Below are positions 44,614 to 55,139 of a stretch of 64,000 bases of DNA, one piece after another. Position numbers and translations under genes: made by a program. This stretch comes from Thelonectria olida. Lineage: Eukaryota; Ascomycota; Sordariomycetes; Hypocreales; Nectriaceae. Numbering within the stretch: the first letter of the stretch is position 1; each line of letters begins with the position of its first letter. The notes below the pieces were generated by a model that saw nothing but the letters and a program-made list of their open reading frames with translations, was not told the DNA's origin and made no database searches. The DNA lies in the NCBI GenBank assembly GCA_020736575.1, contig JAGPYM010000011.1:434001-498000 (forward strand). Direction: 5' to 3'.

Positions 44614-46489
44614 TCACAGCTTCAACCCTCTCACCTCGCGTCGTCGCATCTCTCTCACATCTTTGCGCAAGATCTTTCCTGATACGCTGCGCGGCACCAT
44701 TTCAACAAAGCTCACACCACCTCTTATTCGCTTGTAGTCCGAGACTTTGGATCGAACATACTCGAGCAAATCCGCCTCTGATATTCTACCCCTAGCCGGC
44801 GGTGCAAGGACAACGTAGGCGCGGGGGACTTCAGTCCCGTTCTGAGCAATTCCAATGACAGCGGCATCGAGAACGGCAGGATGAGAGGCAATGAGGCCTT
44901 CGAGCTCGGCAGGGGCGACTTGAAGGCCTTGGTATTTGATCAATTCCTGGTTTTGTAAGCACAGTTTTCCGGGTGCTGTTACTGGTCAAAGACGATCACC
45001 TTCTTTCTGTCGACGACAAAGAGCTCGTCATCTTCCATTCGAAGGACATCACCAGTTCGAAACCAACCGTCGTCTGTGAATGAGGCTCGGTTTGCTTCAG
45101 GGTTATTATGATACCCTTGCGTGACAATTGGCCCCTTGATGAGTGCCTCTCCTGGCTCGCCTGGGCGGACGTCGTTCTCGTCATCATCAACTAACCTGTT
45201 TGCCAGTGAGAAATCAGTTACTGTGAGAAGATCACGAGCCTTACCTCAGCACTACATTTGGTAAAAGGTTTCCCAGACTACCCAATGTGACTGGCTTGTC
45301 AGGTGGACAAATCGTAGCAGCGCCTGTCGTTTCACTAAGTCCCCAAACCTGTGAGACCTCCGACGGAAAATTCATCTTCTCAGTCGCTGCCTTTTGCAGA
45401 TCATGGACCAACGGCGCCGCACCGCTTGAAGCGTTCCTCATGAACCGAAATTGGTTCTTGACTGCGGGGTGTTTGGCAATGGCCATGTAGATGGGCGGTA
45501 CGGTAAAGAAGCTCGTGATCTGTAGCTCGTCGCAGTATCGGAGAAAGTCGTCAAAGTTGAACTTTGGCATCCAGTAAACGATTCCGCCTTCGAAGAATGG
45601 ATTGATAAAGTAACCCTGAACACCGGCAATGTGAGCGGTGGGAAGATGTCCCAAGGTGCGCTGTGTGTAGGCATTGCCTTGGCGGGCCTTTTCATCTCGG
45701 AATGGTCGTGTGACTGCTGCGAGAAGACAAACTTCGGCGACTATGTTGGTATGGGAGATGAGTACACCTGTGTAAGTCAGATCAATTTTTCCGTGAAGCA
45801 CTTGTAGTTTGGTGAAGTCACCCTTCGGAAGACCAGTCGTGCCAGACGAGTACAAGATACAGATCTTGCTTGACTCTAGGTCCCTAGGATCCGTCATTCT
45901 CCTCCATGTTAGCCTTTTTGTAAAGCTACACGCCACTTTTCCATCGGCGCTCTCTAACTTGATGTCTGGATAGCTCGTTAACAACAGGACATTTCTTGCC
46001 GACAAGCCAGTCGCCGCCGCAGCTTGCACAACCAGTTCTTTGACATCTTCGCTGCAGACAATCAACTTCGCAGGGCCATCGCGTATCTGTCTGACGAGCT
46101 CTTGAACCGTGCTTGATGGTGAAGCGGCGGAGTAAATACCATCGGATGCAATGACACCGAAAAAGAAGCACGGCAGCGCAGCTTGGCCATTTGAAATGGT
46201 TACCAAGACATCTTTGGCTGGACCGGTAGCCCCAATACCATACTCATGCCGAAGGAAGTAGGCGAACTGCTCTGTCAAGGCTCGGGCTTGTGACTTGGTG
46301 ATGTACCTCTCGGGGTCTCGAGCTTCTGCATGGATCGGGGTGTCTTCTTTGGCGCGACAATGTTCAGAGTCTGGGGGCGGTAAGTAGTGGAACGAGAGCG
46401 TCGGCCTAATTACAAGCGCGCCTACCAAACAGGAGACTGAGAAGATCCAGGCTTGGGATTTCAACGTTGTTTCCCTGATTATAGATCAT
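44614..46489 (-). CDS. Acyl/aryl-CoA ligase, 4-coumarate-CoA-ligase-like (ANL superfamily)
   Basis: Exons 46489-46426, 46370-45822, 45767-45245, 45195-45000 and 44946-44614 give 554 residues. The ATP-binding loop is [11 protein letters not shown] followed, once the 54-nt intron is removed, by V-L-I-S-H-T-N-I-V. Other core motifs: [10 protein letters not shown], then [29 protein letters not shown] (made by the last splice), and [10 protein letters not shown] with the catalytic Lys. The enzyme should activate a carboxylic acid via an acyl-AMP to its CoA ester. The C-terminus ...L-K-L is only a weak peroxisomal signal. The 54-nt intron is a multiple of three and open, so its retention would add 18 residues in the ATP loop and probably kill activity. 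Confidence 0.9.
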
Positions 46490-47290
46490 CTCGAAAGCTG
46501 TGGAAGCTGATGGGTTGCTCAGGTTTACAGTGAGCGTTGGGAAATCTGGTTTGCTGTTAGAGACGAGGTGATTTACTGGCAGAGTTATGACCTCGAATTA
46601 GAACAGGATCATGCAATCCTTTTCAACCATGTAGCTAAGTCTAGCAATACGTTGATCGTCACGGTCGAGCCTCGGCCAAGTTGCTTACCCCGCAATGCGA
46701 GACAGTGGCGTCAGGTGTTGGAGGTGACTTAGACGGGTGTTTCCTGATCTGCAGGCAGTCTGGGGATCGGGCCGGGCCGAGCAAGTGCTGAAGGTAGTAC
46801 ACGGCTACCTAGGTATCTACCTACCTAGCAAAGGAAAAGTTGATTACATACCTTGCAAGTCTTAAAGCTGGACTGGATAATATTCTATGATCCATGTTTT
46901 TAAGAACATGGCAAATGCCCATGGATTTCTGGAAGATTTCTCGTCAATTTACTAACAGCCACCCGCGAGCCAACGCCCTCCGTCGCATATGAAATCAAAA
47001 CCCATTCTCTCCGTGTACCAAGGCCAGTATTTCTCACTCTAGCTACCTGGGCAAGGTAGTTCTCAAGTTATATATTGTTCTTGCACTTTACAGAAGCCGA
47101 AGTACTGTACACCCAGCTTGAGGTAACAAGAGATGCTGCCAAACTGGCGCTAGGAGAAATGGTCCTCACGTGACACCGCCAGATCAAGTCTAGGCTCTGT
47201 GACTTCTAGCTTACCTAGGTAACCAACTCCGTCAGCAATATTCGTATTGAAGCTCATCATCTTCCATCCTGGGCCCAGTTCACCATCGAC
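46490..47290. other. Divergent promoter region
   Basis: About 0.8 kb between the divergent CoA-ligase-like and F-box-like genes. It contains repeated CTACCTAGGTA-type palindromic strings around 46800-46830 and 47210-47225. No gene seen. Confidence 0.45.
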
Positions 47291-48913
47291 ATGAGCGATT
47301 TCGACATTGCGACTTCGCAAGCTGGACATAAACTCTTAGGGCTGACGAATCTCATAAATTCGATCGCGAGCAAGAAACCGGATGACCAGCAGGCACAACT
47401 CCGAGCGCATGCCGCTGTACAAGCCCAAGCCGCCTGTGAAGTACACGCCCCGATAGGATTTCGCCATGGTGCAGCAAATATCCTCAACCCAATCGAGAAC
47501 CACGGTACAAAGCAATTCGTATCTGCAGAGGAAAGCAACCCGAGTGGTTGGGCCAAAGAAACGCTGCCCCCATTACCCACTGAGCTATACGAGCTCATCA
47601 TCAGCCATGTCACCAGTTTTGACTACGAAGATCGACAAAGAACTCTGGTCGCGCTCTCTTCCTCTTGCAGAGCATTCCTCGCGATCGCGGAGCCATACCT
47701 TTACAGCATTCCTCGCGATCTTGACACGATAGAAAGGCAATGGCAGTTCGTGTATACTTTAGCCGTCGAGCCTCATCTTGCACCTCTGGTGAAGAGACTA
47801 CACCTTCTCTGGCTTCCTACAGGCGACAACAGTGAGCTCTTACTCGACATCGCTCGCACCTGTCCAAACACCGAGGACATACTCATTCAACGCGGCTCGA
47901 GCCCGCAAGACCCGAACCAAATCCTCGAGAAAGATGTTCTCACTATGGCAGCTTTACTCAATGCGAGCCCTCGCGCCGCCACCTTCTGGTATTGTACCGT
48001 TCTTGAATTTGAATATGAAGATGATCGCTATGGATTTCCGTCGAGGAGAGAAGAGATCTTCAACGTAATGATAAAAGATCCTCGCTTTGCGAAATTTGCG
48101 GCACAGCTCGTCCATCTAACATTGCACGGCCACCTTCAATGGCTTTTGCAAGCCTTTTCGCCACATCTTTCCTCCAATCTGGCGACTCTGACACTGGGTC
48201 AAAACGTCAGACTCGACTTCAAGCGTGGATTCTTTACCGACCTATCGCGCCAGTGCCCTCATCTTGAAGAACTTGACGTGAGAAGCTCGACAGTAGACGC
48301 GGCAGATCTGGTGGAGGCCTGTAAGATATGGGGAACGACGCTTCACACTCTGCGCGTTATGGCTGTCGAGGATCAATTCGACGGTTGGATCTCACAAGCC
48401 ATCTATCACCTGAAGGCTTTACGGGAGCTGGATTTGGGACCAAGCTGCTATGTTTTGCTCACAGACATTGATGCCATCGCTGCATCGACGCCGCAGCCAC
48501 GTTTCACATCGCTTTCCTTTGACGAGATGCAAACCCCACTGCTCGAACCACACAGAGACATAACGCAGGAGCAATTGGATAATAGTATCGCCAGATTGAT
48601 CCGCTCTCATGCATCGACTTTGGAGAGTCTCTACATCAATCCAAACATTGCGGGTATGGGAAGGATCGTGCTCCAGAGTTGCAAACAGGCGAGACGTCTG
48701 AAGTCTCTGCATCTCGCACCTCTGGAGGATACCAAACCATCAGACGTCGACGATCTGTTGGAGGCGTGCCCTGCGCTTGACGACCTGTCAGAATCCATTG
48801 GCCGGTTCTCGTCGCGTCAAAAGGAGTGGGAGGAACGAAATGATGCTAGATGGGACCAGTTGGAAAAAGAGATGGCGCCTGACATAGACTGCCAAAACGG
48901 TCTGGGCAGCTAA
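47291..48913 (+). CDS. F-box-like protein with leucine-rich C-terminus
   Basis: A single exon of 540 residues. At about residues 92-135 there is an F-box-like helix bundle: L-P-P-L-P-T-E-L-Y-E-L-I-I-S-H-V, then T-L-V-A-L-S-S-S-C-R-A-F and Y-L-Y. The rest alternates short strands and helices with leucine-rich spacing (L-A-T-L-T-L, H-L-E-E-L-D-V, L-R-E-L-D-L-G, L-E-S-L-Y-I), as in fungal F-box/LRR-like proteins that present substrates to SCF ubiquitin ligases. The repeats are irregular. The start has A at -3 and is the first ATG of the frame. Substrate unknown. Confidence 0.85.
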   Translation: MSDFDIATSQAGHKLLGLTNLINSIASKKPDDQQAQLRAHAAVQAQAACEVHAPIGFRHGAANILNPIENHGTKQFVSAEESNPSGWAKETLPPLPTELYELIISHVTSFDYEDRQRTLVALSSSCRAFLAIAEPYLYSIPRDLDTIERQWQFVYTLAVEPHLAPLVKRLHLLWLPTGDNSELLLDIARTCPNTEDILIQRGSSPQDPNQILEKDVLTMAALLNASPRAATFWYCTVLEFEYEDDRYGFPSRREEIFNVMIKDPRFAKFAAQLVHLTLHGHLQWLLQAFSPHLSSNLATLTLGQNVRLDFKRGFFTDLSRQCPHLEELDVRSSTVDAADLVEACKIWGTTLHTLRVMAVEDQFDGWISQAIYHLKALRELDLGPSCYVLLTDIDAIAASTPQPRFTSLSFDEMQTPLLEPHRDITQEQLDNSIARLIRSHASTLESLYINPNIAGMGRIVLQSCKQARRLKSLHLAPLEDTKPSDVDDLLEACPALDDLSESIGRFSSRQKEWEERNDARWDQLEKEMAPDIDCQNGLGS

Positions 48914-49126
48914 AGAAGTCTTTGAAGTACTGATGAACCCAAGGGGCAACTAGGTAGTTTCAGATTTTATGTCGTATTCCCTTTGAGCCTCGGGCATTTG
49001 ATTTTGTGTCGAGAGTTATTGTGTATGTGATATTGGTCGTTTGCTATTAAATCGCCAATTGTGATGCGAAGTGGCTTGAAATATACGAATGTCATCTCGC
49101 CCTTCCAAGAGCTTCAAAGCCCTACA

Positions 49127-51234
49127 TTAGAACGACTCGCTTTCTCTTTGCAAGGCACCGCAAACTATCTTGGCAATCGCCCATGCCTTCTCTTCCTCGA
49201 ACTTTCTAGTCATAATCTGTACACCTACAGGCCCCCCGTGGTAAACGTCCGGATCGTCTGTATTAGGTTTTAGGTATTAAGGCGCAAAAAGTGCAATGAG
49301 ATCACAAGCGTGGGACAGGATAGATAGTACGTACAAGCCTTCCAGTTCTTCTGGTCAAGGTCATTGAGCGGCTCGTATGAGTCGTCAAATGGATCAAGCC
49401 TCTTGTCGGCTTTGGTCACGGGGATGGCTACAACGCTATTGTTGAGCAGGTTGATGGCTTCAGTATATGCTACATGTGATGGTTAGTATATGACTGGGGC
49501 TAGAATACAGCTGTAACAAACCTGTGTGATAGTATTTTCCTGGGATTACTGCAGCGTGGGGAGCTACCGGCATGATGACGGCATCGACTATCTGGCCTTG
49601 AGTGGCTATGTTAGCGTCTTGACCATTGAGCTATTAGGGTTGGCTGGGTGCTTTTATATACCGTCCTCGTCTGCGGTTCCATTCCAGTAATCAGAGTACC
49701 GAGTCTCATACTCGAGGCCCTGAAGTGTGTTACTCTGGTAGTCCAAGAGCCCCATCGGCTCTTTCAGTTGGAAAATCCTTTCGAAATCAGGAATCAGTGG
49801 CTCTCCCGAGCGATCAAGATGAGTGTGAATGTCGTGTTTGCCGTCGGCCACCAGAAAGGAGACATGAAGTCGCTTGGCAATCGAATGGGAAGGCGGATCC
49901 CAATCCACAATCTATATAGTTATGATTCAGCCTCTTAAAGTATGTTGGGAGCGAGGGGCAAACTAGGGGATGGCTCGTTTAACTCGTACCTTGTGGCCGC
50001 TCGTTACCATGGCGTCAGCTACCATCTTCAGACCGCGGCGAACGGGAGGATGGACACCCACGATGCCATCGGACCATAATATGCCTAACTTAAGAGGCTT
50101 GGTCGACGGCTTCGCTGTTCCGTCCTGACTTGCCCGAGACAAATACTCGTCAACTACGTCCTGCCGAAAGGGAATGGGCACGACGGCGGGATCGCGGAGC
50201 CACGGCTTCGTGGACAAGACGGACCGGAGAATGAGCCCCAGGCCATCAGCGGACGTGCTCATAAAACCAACAGCCGAACGGTACGTATTTTGACCAGGAG
50301 TCGTATTTGCTACATCGCGATAGGAGATCCGTTCCGGGGTTGGCTTCAGCGAGAAAATTCCGTTGAAGGCAGCCGGTATTCGGACAGAACCGGCAATGTC
50401 GGTACCGACACCGAGAGTACTTCCTCGCAGCGCCTGCAGCGCGCCCTCCCCACCAGATGAGCCGCCGCATGATAGGTTTTGGTTATGGGGGTTGAGTGTC
50501 TCTCCGATCAAGTTATTCTTGGTCTCACCGAAGAGAAGCGTCTGGGGGAGGCTAGTCTTGCAGAACAGAACAGCGCCTAGAGAAAGAAGCTCCTTGACGA
50601 GTTGGCTTTCGATGGTATGGACCTGCGACGGGTTCGAGATGCCTAGATTGCTGCCGATCCATCCGATGTAGCCCATGGTCGTGTCAACATTCTTGACGTG
50701 GAACTGGTCTTTGAGACTGATAGGGAGGCCATGCAGTGGCCCAATGGTGGTCCCATGCTTGGCGTAGTACTCATCGAGAAATTTGGCACGCTCCAGGGCC
50801 TGGTCGAAGAAGATCTCGTGAAGGCAGTTGTTCTGTATGTAGAGCCCCAATTTCCGTTAGTGTCACGGTCTCAAGGAGTCGTCATAGAGAGAACTCTGCC
50901 ACCCGCTGTCCATCGACCACCACCTCGGAGGACTTACGATCTGATGGGCGACTGCAGCGGCCCTGCAAAATGCAGTGGTTACTTGCGTAGCTGATATTTG
51001 TCCCTTTTTCACGGCATCAACGATAGGAACGCTCTCCATGGAGATGATGCAGATGTCGTCCGGGTCGAGAAAGCTCTGGATAAAGGCACCCGTCAAGTCC
51101 CGTTGCTCAGCGGCCTTCTCAAGGTCAGCTGGGGACAGGCGCCATTGAAGCGGAATTTTAGACAGCGTGTCGGCTCGTTTGGCGGCAGCCTGAGCTTGCC
51201 AGGACGCAGTGTTTGGCGGGGCCTGCGTTGTCAT
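49127..51234 (-). CDS. Amidase-signature enzyme (acetamidase-like)
   Basis: Six exons: 51234-50938, 50832-49990, 49911-49662, 49596-49522, 49469-49335 and 49257-49127, all GT...AG, giving 576 residues. The Ser-cisSer-Lys triad is visible: Lys in L-P-I-S-L-K-D-Q-F, then C-G-G-S-S-G-G-E and G-T-D-I-A-G-S-V-R-I-P with the two serines. C-terminal splices restore I-M-P-V-A-P-H-A-A and W-K-A-Y-D-P-D-V-Y-H-G-G-P-V-G-V-Q, the usual end of the fungal acetamidase group. The enzyme hydrolyses a small amide to acid and ammonia; the exact amide is unknown. No signal peptide if the ATG at 51234 is used; an in-frame upstream Met (51324) would add a hydrophobic leader, but is less like the family. Confidence 0.92.
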
Positions 51235-51772
51235 GATCACGCTTGTTGAGATGAGATGAGTGAGGGCAAGGTTGTTGTTGTGCGAAGTGAAAAGGAAGAT
51301 GACGATGCTAAGACGAAGTGCCACTCTTGGCAGGTATGCAAGGTCGTATGGAGCCTACTTAAGGAGAGTGTTACCTACCCACCACTACGTGTGTACTCCG
51401 CGGGAGAGAAGCTGTTCTCGACAGCGGCTAAATTGGTGGATGCGCTGCAGCCTGTCGCCTGTTTCCTTCACGTCCTGCATCTTCTCCCTCCGTTACTAAA
51501 ATGATAGAAGACCCTTCCATACCTGTTCCAATACGCACGGAATCCCGTCAAATTTAATCAGCAACGGTGGCTCAGCAGTCGCACCTGCTGAGCACGACGA
51601 CTTTTCATCAGGACGGGAGCGCCGATTATGAAGGATCATCAAAAACCGGACTGAAGGGTGCACAAGAAGGAGTCCATAGCGGCCAGCGGCGAGTAAGCGG
51701 AGGGTCTAACTGCCCGACATCCTCGCGAGCGGTGATCACGCAGATAGCCCAAGTACCGGGTGTATTCGGAAC
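51235..51772. other. Spacer, mostly promoter of the amidase gene
   Basis: No gene recognised; it runs into the decayed NmrA-like stretch. Confidence 0.4.
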
Positions 51773-52003
51773 TGTTCTTGAGTTCGTTGTAAGCTGGCTT
51801 CTCAAGCGGCTCCGGCCGAGCTAGGGCAGTAACGTTCTACATAACTAGTATTTAGCAAGATGTTTGAAGTTGTGTAAATATAAGTTATTATAAGGAGGGT
51901 ATTTGCTTATGAATTTGGTCGTCGGCGATCTAAGTAGCTTGTCTACAATTGAAGCTCCGTTTTCTCCAGTGGCACCGACGACAGCAACTGGGGTGGTTAA
52001 CAT
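51773..52003 (-). pseudogene. N-terminal fragment of an NmrA-like gene with broken splice donor
   Basis: From ATG 52003 leftward the frame reads P-V-A-V-V-G-A-T-G-E-N-G-A-S-I-V, an NAD(P)-binding G-X-X-G-X-X-G start, up to T-T-K-F. The continuation N-V-T-A-L-A-R-P-E-P-L-E-K-P-A-Y-N-E-L-K is found from 51836, after a normal TAG acceptor. But where a GTAAGC donor is expected (51954-51949 on this strand) the DNA has ATAAGC. Beyond E-L-K-N the match is lost. So this is a truncated relic, unrelated in frame to the intact NmrA-like gene at 14834. Confidence 0.65.
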
Positions 52004-52400
52004 GATCAGTGAAGCAATAATTGTAGGGATTGGTGTTATGACTCAGGCACACGATAAAGAAATAGTTCGTGCGATAAGATTTGGTATTTATTGGAAAGAC
52101 ACGTAGATTAAGACTGCAGGCCACGTAATAAGTCTTCCTGGTGAATTTACGAATTCGTTTGGCTCGGTAGTAGAGAATAGTGTTAGGCGACCTCTCGTGC
52201 GGGAAAAGCTGTGGCTTCATTAGCTTCACTGATATTCAAACCGCGCATCTTATCAGTGACGGCGGGTAGGTACTTACTTGCAAGGGCAGTGACAGACACA
52301 CTAAAGACCTCTTGAACCAGCGGCTGCGAGGGTGTGTAGATGGCCATTGCAAACATGATCGTCAAGTCCACAACGTTGGCCTGAATGAAGGCCCCCAAAC

Positions 52401-52712
52401 CTTGGCATTCTTCGCAACATCCGGATCATATGCCACTACTTCATTCTACACACGCATATCGTCTTCCCCAAGACTTGCAACTACCACACGGGCCCAGAGT
52501 AGCTAATGGTCCGACACCCATTTCTTGAAATTTCGGGATATTGCTGTAACGACTTCGTTGTTGGGCGGAATATAATATGAGTTGACTCGAAAGACTTGAG
52601 ATCATCCTTTTCTACCAGCATGTTTGAGGTTATGCTCCACGGTCTTGAATGCTTGGTCGATCTGTTGGTCGATCTTGGTGGGAATGTGTTAGATATTTCC
52701 CTCAGGCAAGGT
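52401..52712 (-). pseudogene. RidA (YjgF/L-PSP) family relic
   Basis: Read leftward in one frame: I-P-T-K-I-D-Q-Q-I-D-Q-A-F-K-T-V-E-H-N-L, then S-Q-V-F-R-V-N-S-Y-Y, N-F-K-K-W-V, L-G-E-D-D-M-R-V and V-V-A-Y-D-P-D-V-A-K. These are the helix and strand signatures of fungal RidA proteins, which hydrolyse reactive imines. The frame contains a TAA, a TGA (for Trp before S-Q-V-F-R) and two TAGs, so it is dead. The stops that can be matched are mostly C-to-T or G-to-A changes. It precedes the NmrA-like relic on the same strand. Confidence 0.75.
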
Positions 52713-52742
52713 TCCATGGCAAAAATACTACGAGTATGTATA

Positions 52743-52955
52743 TTAGCTAATACTAATACTAATACACCCTTAATAGAAATTAGTATTAGTATTTATTAGA
52801 AAAATTAGTATTAGTATTTATTAGAAAAATTAGTATTAGTATTTATTAGAAAAATTAGTATTAGTATTTATTAGAAAAATTAGTATTAGTATTTATTAGA
52901 AAAATTAGTATTAGTATTAAGAAATAACATACTGGTTAGTATTAGTATTAGCAAA
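52743..52955. repeat. Inverted arms enclosing the minisatellite
   Basis: The 20 bases at 52743-52762 pair with 52936-52955 in inverted orientation at 19 of 20 positions. The minisatellite is the loop. The arms consist of the same TTAGTATTAG word, so the arrangement may be a folded-back part of the array or a tiny foldback element. Confidence 0.7.
52780..52918. repeat. 25-bp minisatellite, about 5.5 copies
   Basis: Unit TTAGTATTAGTATTTATTAG followed by AAAAA, starting at 52780, 52805, 52830, 52855 and 52880 with a partial sixth at 52905. The five full copies look identical by eye. Within each unit TTAGTA is itself repeated. Confidence 0.92.
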
Positions 52956-53991
52956 TATTATATAAGTTAGTACAAATTAGTATCTAACTCTGCCCTCCGA
53001 GTGCCATCCTCCTAGTAATTATATAAGTTTCCAGTTTGTCAGGGCAAGGAACTGCAACTCTGGAAGTATTATCTCTGCTCTGCCCCAATCACTATAGCGC
53101 CTTGAGAACTATCACATGCCCATCCTTGGGTCACCGAGGCCTGCAGAGCATTCTTTAATAGTGGTATTTATTTTGCTAATTCTTCTATAGCTTTTAACTT
53201 CTAGAAGCGCGATTGTTGTGACCTACAGCGTGAGTGCAAATCTTCTCCTGCTCAGGGAGTTGCCGCCGTAAAGCATACAGCTTTGCTGATAGAAAGATTA
53301 TCTTGCATATCGCAAAGTCAAATCGCCTGTTTTCTGCCCACTCGATAGGGTATGGCCACTGTGGAGTTGAGCTTGCTGTATTGAGGTCTTGCAAGCGGGT
53401 TCCTGGGTGATATCGGCAGTTGTGATGAGGGATGCGTTTGGGTGTCCCGTCTCGGCAAAGCGCATGATCTCGAAAGTTTGGTCGACGAGCTTCTGCATGG
53501 GGAGAATGAGATGAGAGAGAGGAGAGGAATGAGATGAGAGAGATGAGAGGAATGAGGTGAGAGAAATGTGAAGAATAGATGTTTAGAAATGTCCTGGTCT
53601 GGTTTTGGTTCTAGTGCGCGGCTCAAACGCGCAATTGCTACCAATTGTAGGGTGTGTGCCTGAATGTGTGTGTGTAGATGCTTGATTCCTCTATGCTGTG
53701 TGTCTATGGGGGGCTTATGTGGCCCTGCATGTGGGTGACATGACCCAACACATGCCATCAGGGGTTTCCAATCTCTGGCCATCTCCCAAAATGACCTCTG
53801 GCGCTGCCGCTTCATGAGGAGTACTAAACGTAGCCCCGTAGAGGAAACGCAAGGTATTGAACCTGGCTCCTCCCCCTGACGCTACTGTCAAGCCTGTTAA
53901 GTTTACTTCAAGCAACCTTTTCTTCAAGAGATATCGACAAGGGCTAGCTGATATTATATCACCTTCATACCCCCCAAACCCTCTGCCTGAG
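52956..53991. other. Repeat-flanked spacer without a supported gene
   Basis: Apart from the GA-rich repeat, a minus-strand open stretch at 53298-53498 starts with ATG and looks partly protein-like but matches nothing I recognise and has no plausible continuation. Left unannotated. Confidence 0.4.
53506..53571. repeat. GA-rich degenerate tandem repeat
   Basis: Imperfect repeats of a GAGAGGAATGAGATGAGAGA-like unit about 20 bases long, purine-only on this strand except for T. Could be a polypyrimidine tract of a leftward transcript. Confidence 0.7.
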
Positions 53992-54386
53992 ATGTGTTGT
54001 TTTGACCCTGGCAAGTGTTGCTGCGTTTACTATGAAACGGGAGACAGCAAGGAGTCCAGCTCTTCGGATTCGTTGGAGCTTGGAGGCTTTTTGGATCATC
54101 GCAGCCGTGGGCCATACGGCACCAAGTGCTTCGCCTATCATACACGCTACAACAGTCACGGATTTGGTAGGAACGGCGACGTGATAAAAGTGAGTCGACA
54201 TTGGCCTAACGAGGTGTGTGGCCCGATCTGCATGGTTACGGCCTACCGCGCGATATTTTGGTCTGCGACAAGGCGCATCATAACAGGATTAATCCCACCC
54301 ACACCTGGTTTCATGCTATGGATCCAGACACATACCCTCGTGCGGATTCGAACTATGTCTTTCCATTGTACAAGGACAAGAGTTGA
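53992..54386 (+). CDS. Small Cys-rich-start protein of unknown function, tentative
   Basis: Proposed exons 53992-54166 and 54214-54386, 115 residues. The 47-nt intron has GTAGGA and CTAAC...GAG ends and joins two frames that both look coding: K-C-F-A-Y-H-T-R-Y-N-S-H-G-F ahead of it and G-V-W-P-D-L-H-G-Y-G-L-P-R-D-I after it, continuing to T-W-F-H-A-M-D-P-D-T-Y-P and a TGA. Five Cys lie within the first 11 residues, with no signal peptide. The frame is open further upstream, so the start may be earlier. I recognise no family. Confidence 0.45.
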
Positions 54387-54624
54387 ATGAACTATTATCG
54401 GAGGCTAAAGACATACCGCCACAGACACTCCGTGACTACAATGCTCTCTTGAGACTTGTACAAGCTTCAAGTAGGGCATCCTTGAGATGGGTCGAGTACC
54501 TGAGGCCTACTATTGGTATTTTACCTCTCCCCCCACGGCTGAAAAGCCACTCGCAAAGGGCGGAATAGATATGGTTCTCCCCCAGATATTTGTTATCCTC
54601 CATGCTCGCCATCACGGTGATGGC

Positions 54625-54965
54625 TCAAAGTCGTATTCTAATGCAGCCTGCGTTCCGTGTCTGCAAGAATTGTGGCATGTACTCATTGGCTCTTTTGGCA
54701 TCACATGCAGTATCTGGGTAAGCGGCGTTGTGATAAGAGGCTGGAGGGTCACGCCGTAATAGCTCGGCGACCTGTAAATCGGCGTTCCTCTCAGTTTCAA
54801 GCCGGTGCATGAGCCTGGACTCATGTCATTCGCGACCTGGAAGACGTTTGGGCACTGGTTAGGTCTTGGCGGACATACTATTGGAGCTGCGTTCACCGGC
54901 CGCAAGCCCGCTGCATGTAAGTTGGGCAAGAATGCGAGGAGCAAAGTCGTTGTTTTCCAGCGCAT
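54625..54965 (-). CDS. Small Cys-containing, probably secreted protein
   Basis: Proposed exons 54965-54837 and 54771-54625, 91 residues. Residues 1-19 are a signal peptide (T-T-L-L-L-A-F-L-P core, ending H-A-A-G). The mature part has C-P-P-R-P-N-Q-C near its start and two more Cys, D-T-A-C-D-A and N-A-G-C-I-R-I-R-L at the end, enough for two disulfides. The intron is chosen because it joins V-F-Q to V-A-E-L-L-R-R-D with phase kept; its donor GTCGCG is weak, and without splicing a 118-residue frame remains. It is divergent from another small gene 174 bases away. An effector-like role is possible, but no family is recognised. Confidence 0.48.
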
Positions 54966-55139
54966 AAGCGGGTTTTCAATTGTTTTTTCTTTCATCAAAT
55001 CTCTTCTGCTATCACATCGCGTCTATATAAGATGGTAGAAAGGCAACTTCTGCCATTCTTTCCCACCACAGGGCTTCTGAGTTCCCATCCTACCCAGATA
55101 CCAAAACTTGGTCGCCTGCGAGCCATTTCAGCTTCCAAC

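Noticed and set aside
53298..53498. ATG-led minus-strand frame of 66 codons
   Set aside because: No homology recognised and the continuation lies in another frame without a convincing splice site.
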